Part shown: positions 60,027 to 64,000 of the stretch, piece by piece | How positions within the stretch are numbered: position 1 is the stretch's first letter | Layout: the number at the start of each line of letters is the position of its first letter | Assembly: GCA_026413225.1 (NCBI GenBank) | Contig: CM048557.1 | Location: forward strand, 47,313,371-47,377,370 | Source: Otis tarda | Taxonomy: Eukaryota > Chordata > Aves > Otidiformes > Otididae | Direction: 5' to 3' | DNA length: 64,000 bases | Translations under genes and position numbers: made by a program | Notes under the pieces: generated by a model | Told to the model about the DNA's origin: nothing | The model's database searches: none | Seen by the model: only the letters and a program-made list of their open reading frames with translations

Positions 60027-60952
60027 AAGATGACTGTTGAACAGTACTGTTTTGAGTAAAAAAAAAAAAAAAATTATTTGTGTGAATATATCTGTGTACA
60101 CATACACACTTTGCTTACTGTGCTTTTATGTAAAATATGTTGTCTAAAGGGAGTGAGAAGCTTCCAACAAACAGAGTTGAGATTCTGGGTCTGGTGTTAA
60201 GTTATGCATAGAAAGGCAGATGAAGCGTTGCCTTTGGGCTGTTCAGGCGAAGTGCTTTTTTCATGGTTTGCACGTCAGAAGCGCTATCTGTAGGTTCATT
60301 CAGAATGTCATTGAGGAAGTTGGCTGTAAATTAGAAGAAAGATGTAGTCTGCAGTGTAACTGTTCTGTTGTTATGTGACCCATCTGGGCAGTTACTTTGT
60401 TTACCAAAAGATCTTTGAATATTGTCCTCATCTAGTTATCTTCAATTGTGTGATGAGGACATCTTGAAAGGGATAGGTTTTTGTATTTTGGGCATATGTA
60501 GATCAGTATTCCCAAGTTACTGTAGCATTCTTTCACCTGATATGCAGTTATGTGATGTTTATTGATACAGTTGTGGTAATACTATGCAAAACAGATTATA
60601 TGTTTGTTTTGAAGACCAATGTGTGCTTGCACACAGACAAAGTCAGCTTTAGTCAAGAAGTAGATATTAGTGTCTGTATTTTATAATAGTAAGGGATAAT
60701 CCATCTATTCTTTATACATATATTGAGGAACAGAATGTCTTTACATGCAAATAATGTTACATGGAATATTAGAGAAGTAATAGTACAACATATTTCCCTG
60801 CAATGCACAAAAACTGGTCTGGGACAGTTATTTGTTTAGTCACTCATAAGCTTGCTTACAAATGCTTTTAAATATTGTGTTTTTTTGATAATGACCACTG
60901 ATAGTATCCCCTTTGAATCTCCTGTGTGTGTGTTGGGTTTGTGGGTTTTTCC

Positions 60953-60974
60953 TTTTTTTTTTTTTTTTTTTTTT
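60953..60974. repeat. T22 tract
   Basis: Uninterrupted T run followed by ATTTCTCCCCCC. Confidence 0.8.
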
Positions 60975-62631
60975 ATTTCTCCCCCCTCCCTTCTGCAAAC
61001 AATGCAAAGCTGTGTTGCTTTTATGTAGGATGCCTAGCTTCTCCTGCTCCCAGACCCTGCTGCAGGAAACCAGTCAATGCTGAGACCTGTAATCCCACCT
61101 CAGAACCTAGTGTAGACAGGGGAGGAAAAAGCGCAGGGTACTGAAGTACTCTGGGAAATGGGGTAGTGTTGAGTTCCCATTTGTAGAGCTGACCTCAGCT
61201 CAGTGGGGAGTTGAAATTATCAAATGTAGCTGAAATCTGTATTTATAAAGTGGAAAGAAAGAAGTGGTAGGACTAACTCTTCCAAAGGGTAGCTCAAAAG
61301 GTTTATTATTTAGTGGTAACAGAAATGATAATTTTTGTCATAGTAGAATGGTGTGGGGCTTGAGAAGACTGTTAGCCTGTTCCCCGTCAGGAAGTGGGAA
61401 GATTTTCCTTATTAAAGTACAGATTTGAATCAGAAACTTGTGTGGAAGCCAATTTTCGTTAAAGAAGTGGTTATAAAACCTTTCAGTTATGAATGGATAG
61501 TGACCTATTTGAGATATTCTTAAAAGTTCAGTTATGCTGACAAACTCTTAGTACAATCCATCTGCTTTACCCTGTGAGTGAGGAAAATTGTTAACTGATA
61601 AGGGAAAGAAGTTGCTTTTCCTTTTTCCTGCTGTTATATATTTCACTGGTAGACAGGAGTTAAGCAGAGGAGTGATGTGATTCTGTGGCTGTTGTTTGGT
61701 TTTTTTTTTCTGTTTTTTTTTTTTAAGCACAGTCATGGAATGATGAAGGTTTGTGAAAACTGTCTACATCTCATCTCCTAATGACATTTTTTTTTTTTTT
61801 TAACAAAAGGTGGCGCCAATGGCAACAAATTCTGACTGGTTTGGTTTGAAAGTCATTCATACCAATTTGTTGATAGGAATTGCACATTTTCTGCTGTATC
61901 TCAGTGATCCCTACTTTGATCAAATCAACATTTAAACATGTTCTAAACAAAGCATTCAGCCTCAGGCACATCACTTTTGTGAACTGACATTTGAAAGATT
62001 TTTGTTGGGAAAAACTGTTTCAAATATTTCCATCCAACATGTACAAAACTTCAATGTGAGCTGTCAAAGTAGGAGTAGTGGTAGCACTATGTCAGGGTAA
62101 CTTTGAGAAGAAAAAAATTCGTAAAATGTTATTGTTTCACAGTGTCAGATATGTCACAGTTGATACCTCAGATAATTTTAGGTTATGTGGGAGATTAAGT
62201 AACACTCAGTAGTTGAGCTGAAGCAGACAATCAGACACACTAGGCTAGAAACCCAACACCCATGGTATTGTAAGCATATCCCTTCTATATCTAATTGTGT
62301 ACTTCTGAACACTTTTTAGAAGGGCCTGCTGATGTTTTAGAGAAGAACCTATTTGATAAAGGAAGCCTATATCTTGTCTCGGATTAGTTTTCCAAATGTG
62401 GTTACAAGAAAAAAGATGCTGTTATTCTATAATGTGACCTGAAGTTCTGATGATAATGTGGATTTGTGGTGATAGGGCTTATCTAATTTTGGACCAGAGA
62501 GATGGTGAATGTAGTCATGACTGAAAGGATTTTCCACCATACTCTGATGCACATTATGTAGCTGTGGAAGGATCATATGGGCTGTTGCCTCTGGGGTTGT
62601 TTTTTCTTTTTTAAGTTATTCTCATGTTATG

Positions 62632-62654
62632 TTCAGGTACTGCGAGTACCTGAA
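62632..62654. other. Perfect 10-bp inverted repeat with 3-nt loop
   Basis: TTCAGGTACT, loop GCG, then AGTACCTGAA; the arms are exactly complementary. No function is assigned. Confidence 0.65.
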
Positions 62655-64000
62655 ATTTGTGAGTATAAATCATTATTTACAGAAGGGTGAAGAAATACAA
62701 TAACTGTTAAACGTGAAGCCAATGTGTAATGTTTAAATTTTGCTGCTGCTTATGTTTTGCAATTTAAATAAAATCAATTAATAATCTTACCTTCTTTTAG
62801 TTGTGGTACACATGTAGAGGTTAACTTCTTTGGGGTCCCTATGCAGCACTATAGTAATTTTGATAACACTATGTTCTATTATTATTGCAGTTCTGTGAAC
62901 AGGAGGAAGTTGATCAAAGAAACAATAATGCTGATTAACTTGATCTGTTTCAATATTGAAGACTGTTAGACTATTTGTGAATAGTCTCTTCAGTGTCCTA
63001 GCCTCAGTGGTGAACTGGGGAGTTGCTCTGGCATCTGAGACACTTGCAAGTAAGTAGAGGAGTGACTGAAAGAAAACTAGTCTCCTATCCATGGTGCAGC
63101 ACTGGCTAATCTCATTGGGATTCTTCCTGTTGTTCCTGTAAAAGATGGGTTTTCCATTTCTAGAGGCTGTAGAAGTCTCTAATGAAGTTGTACTTTCTCT
63201 AAGTTAAACCAGATGTAGGCATTAGAATTTTTCTGCCTCTGGGAACTCAAACAGTTTAAAGATTTGTTTAGTTTTGTCTTATCTGTTTAGATGAAATGTT
63301 GACGCACAGTTGGGGAATGCTTTGCAGAGTTGTGTAGTCTGCTACGTATTTTGCATTCTACTGGACTTCATTTAAAGGGAGGTGTGGTTTAGTATGCAAA
63401 AGGTAGTTGTCTTTTTAGATTGGACAAACTCTAATCCACTCCCTATTGCTTATTTGCTTTTTTTTTTCAGTAGGTTTCTGTATGATATTCTTTTAACTCT
63501 AGAACAATTAAGACAATATACTTGCTAATTACTACTGCTTGCTGTTACAATTCAGTTTTTCCAGTCACTCTGAAGAGTTTACAGCTCTTACACTTGAGCA
63601 GTGCTACCAGTCAAAAGCACAATAATTTTGGGTAAACCTTCTAGAGGATCTTTACTGTAGTTATTACTGAAATTCTCATCTCAGCCCTAATGCTACCGCA
63701 GTGGTTTGATACAAAAAATCTATTTAAACTGTAAGTCTACATGGACTTTCTTGCACAATATAATAAAGCACAGGGCAAAAGCAATGCTCTTAAGGGAGAT
63801 ATGTTTGAAATTTGCTTCTTTTCTTTGCTGTGGAAGTCTTCGTGTGAGCTGGAAATTGTGACTCTCCTTCAAAGCTAGTTAAGAGGCCAGATAGGGTTGG
63901 GAAGCTGCTTAATAAGTTCTTGTTACAAACTCACTGTTTCCAGATATCTGGGAAGTGGAGTGAAGATAACTGGATAGTGCTTCTTGCAGCAACTCACCAG

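Larger units (their letters stand above)
60027..64000. other. Unique AT-rich DNA, no gene recognised
   Basis: It contains an A17 run at 60,058-60,074, T runs at 60,953-60,974 and 61,787-61,801 and a perfect hairpin at 62,632-62,654. No exon, RNA gene or transposon recognised. Confidence 0.45.

Noticed and set aside
1-64000. Search by eye for tRNA genes, rRNA, CRISPR arrays and bacterial-type operons
   Set aside because: No cloverleaf with A/B boxes, no rRNA core sequence and no regularly spaced repeats were found. The bird-type LINE and LTR content argues against a prokaryotic origin.

Overview
This window looks like a stretch of bird nuclear genome, probably intergenic or deep intron. The evidence is the mobile-element content. 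There are several chicken-repeat-1 (CR1) LINE copies whose 3' ends carry the (ATTCTATG)n tail of avian CR1. There are two solo long terminal repeats (LTRs) of a kind common in bird genomes, each with TG...CA ends and a 5-bp target duplication. Older CR1-like fragments resemble the family shared by birds, turtles and crocodilians. The background is AT-rich, poor in CpG and free of dense SINEs. I recognise no host protein-coding exon, tRNA, rRNA or CRISPR array; nearly all open frames outside CR1 are short and have no recognisable domain. This is judged by eye: small exons, conserved non-coding elements or lncRNA exons could be present and unseen.

Layout. 1-6.6 kb: unique AT-rich DNA with microsatellites. 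6.6-8.17 kb: a GC-richer island that may be a decayed LTR or retroviral remnant (tentative). 9.4-13.07 kb: a cluster holding a long CR1 (+), a shrunken LTR remnant (-) and a 1,151-bp solo LTR flanked by GGTAG. 13-24.9 kb: mostly unique, with one tiny CR1 tail at 22.2 kb. 24.94-26.03 kb: a long inverted repeat (arms about 150 bp, about 85% identical by my hand alignment, 781-bp spacer) that I cannot assign to a known family. 26.5 and 31.9 kb: two ancient CR1 fragments in opposite orientation. 32.3-41.9 kb: unique DNA with A- or T-rich tracts. 41.95-44.67 kb: an old CR1 (-) with two separate younger CR1 (+) copies inserted into it. 46.24-46.84 kb: a second solo LTR (594 bp) flanked by TTCTC. 55.27-56.43 kb: an internally deleted CR1 (+) with an expanded T27 tract. 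59.51-60.03 kb: a 3' CR1 fragment (+) with an in-frame 60-bp internal deletion. 60-64 kb: unique DNA.

No set of genes works together here. The only coding sequence is from CR1 ORF2 (endonuclease plus reverse transcriptase), and all of it is truncated or broken. The best-preserved piece is a continuous 3' ORF2 frame at 43.35-44.18 kb that keeps the reverse-transcriptase FADD motif; the long copy at 9.4-11.6 kb has FANN there. I found no convincing new biological system. The observations most worth following up are the unassigned inverted repeat, the doubly nested CR1, the 6.6-8.17 kb island and a few perfect hairpins in unique sequence.
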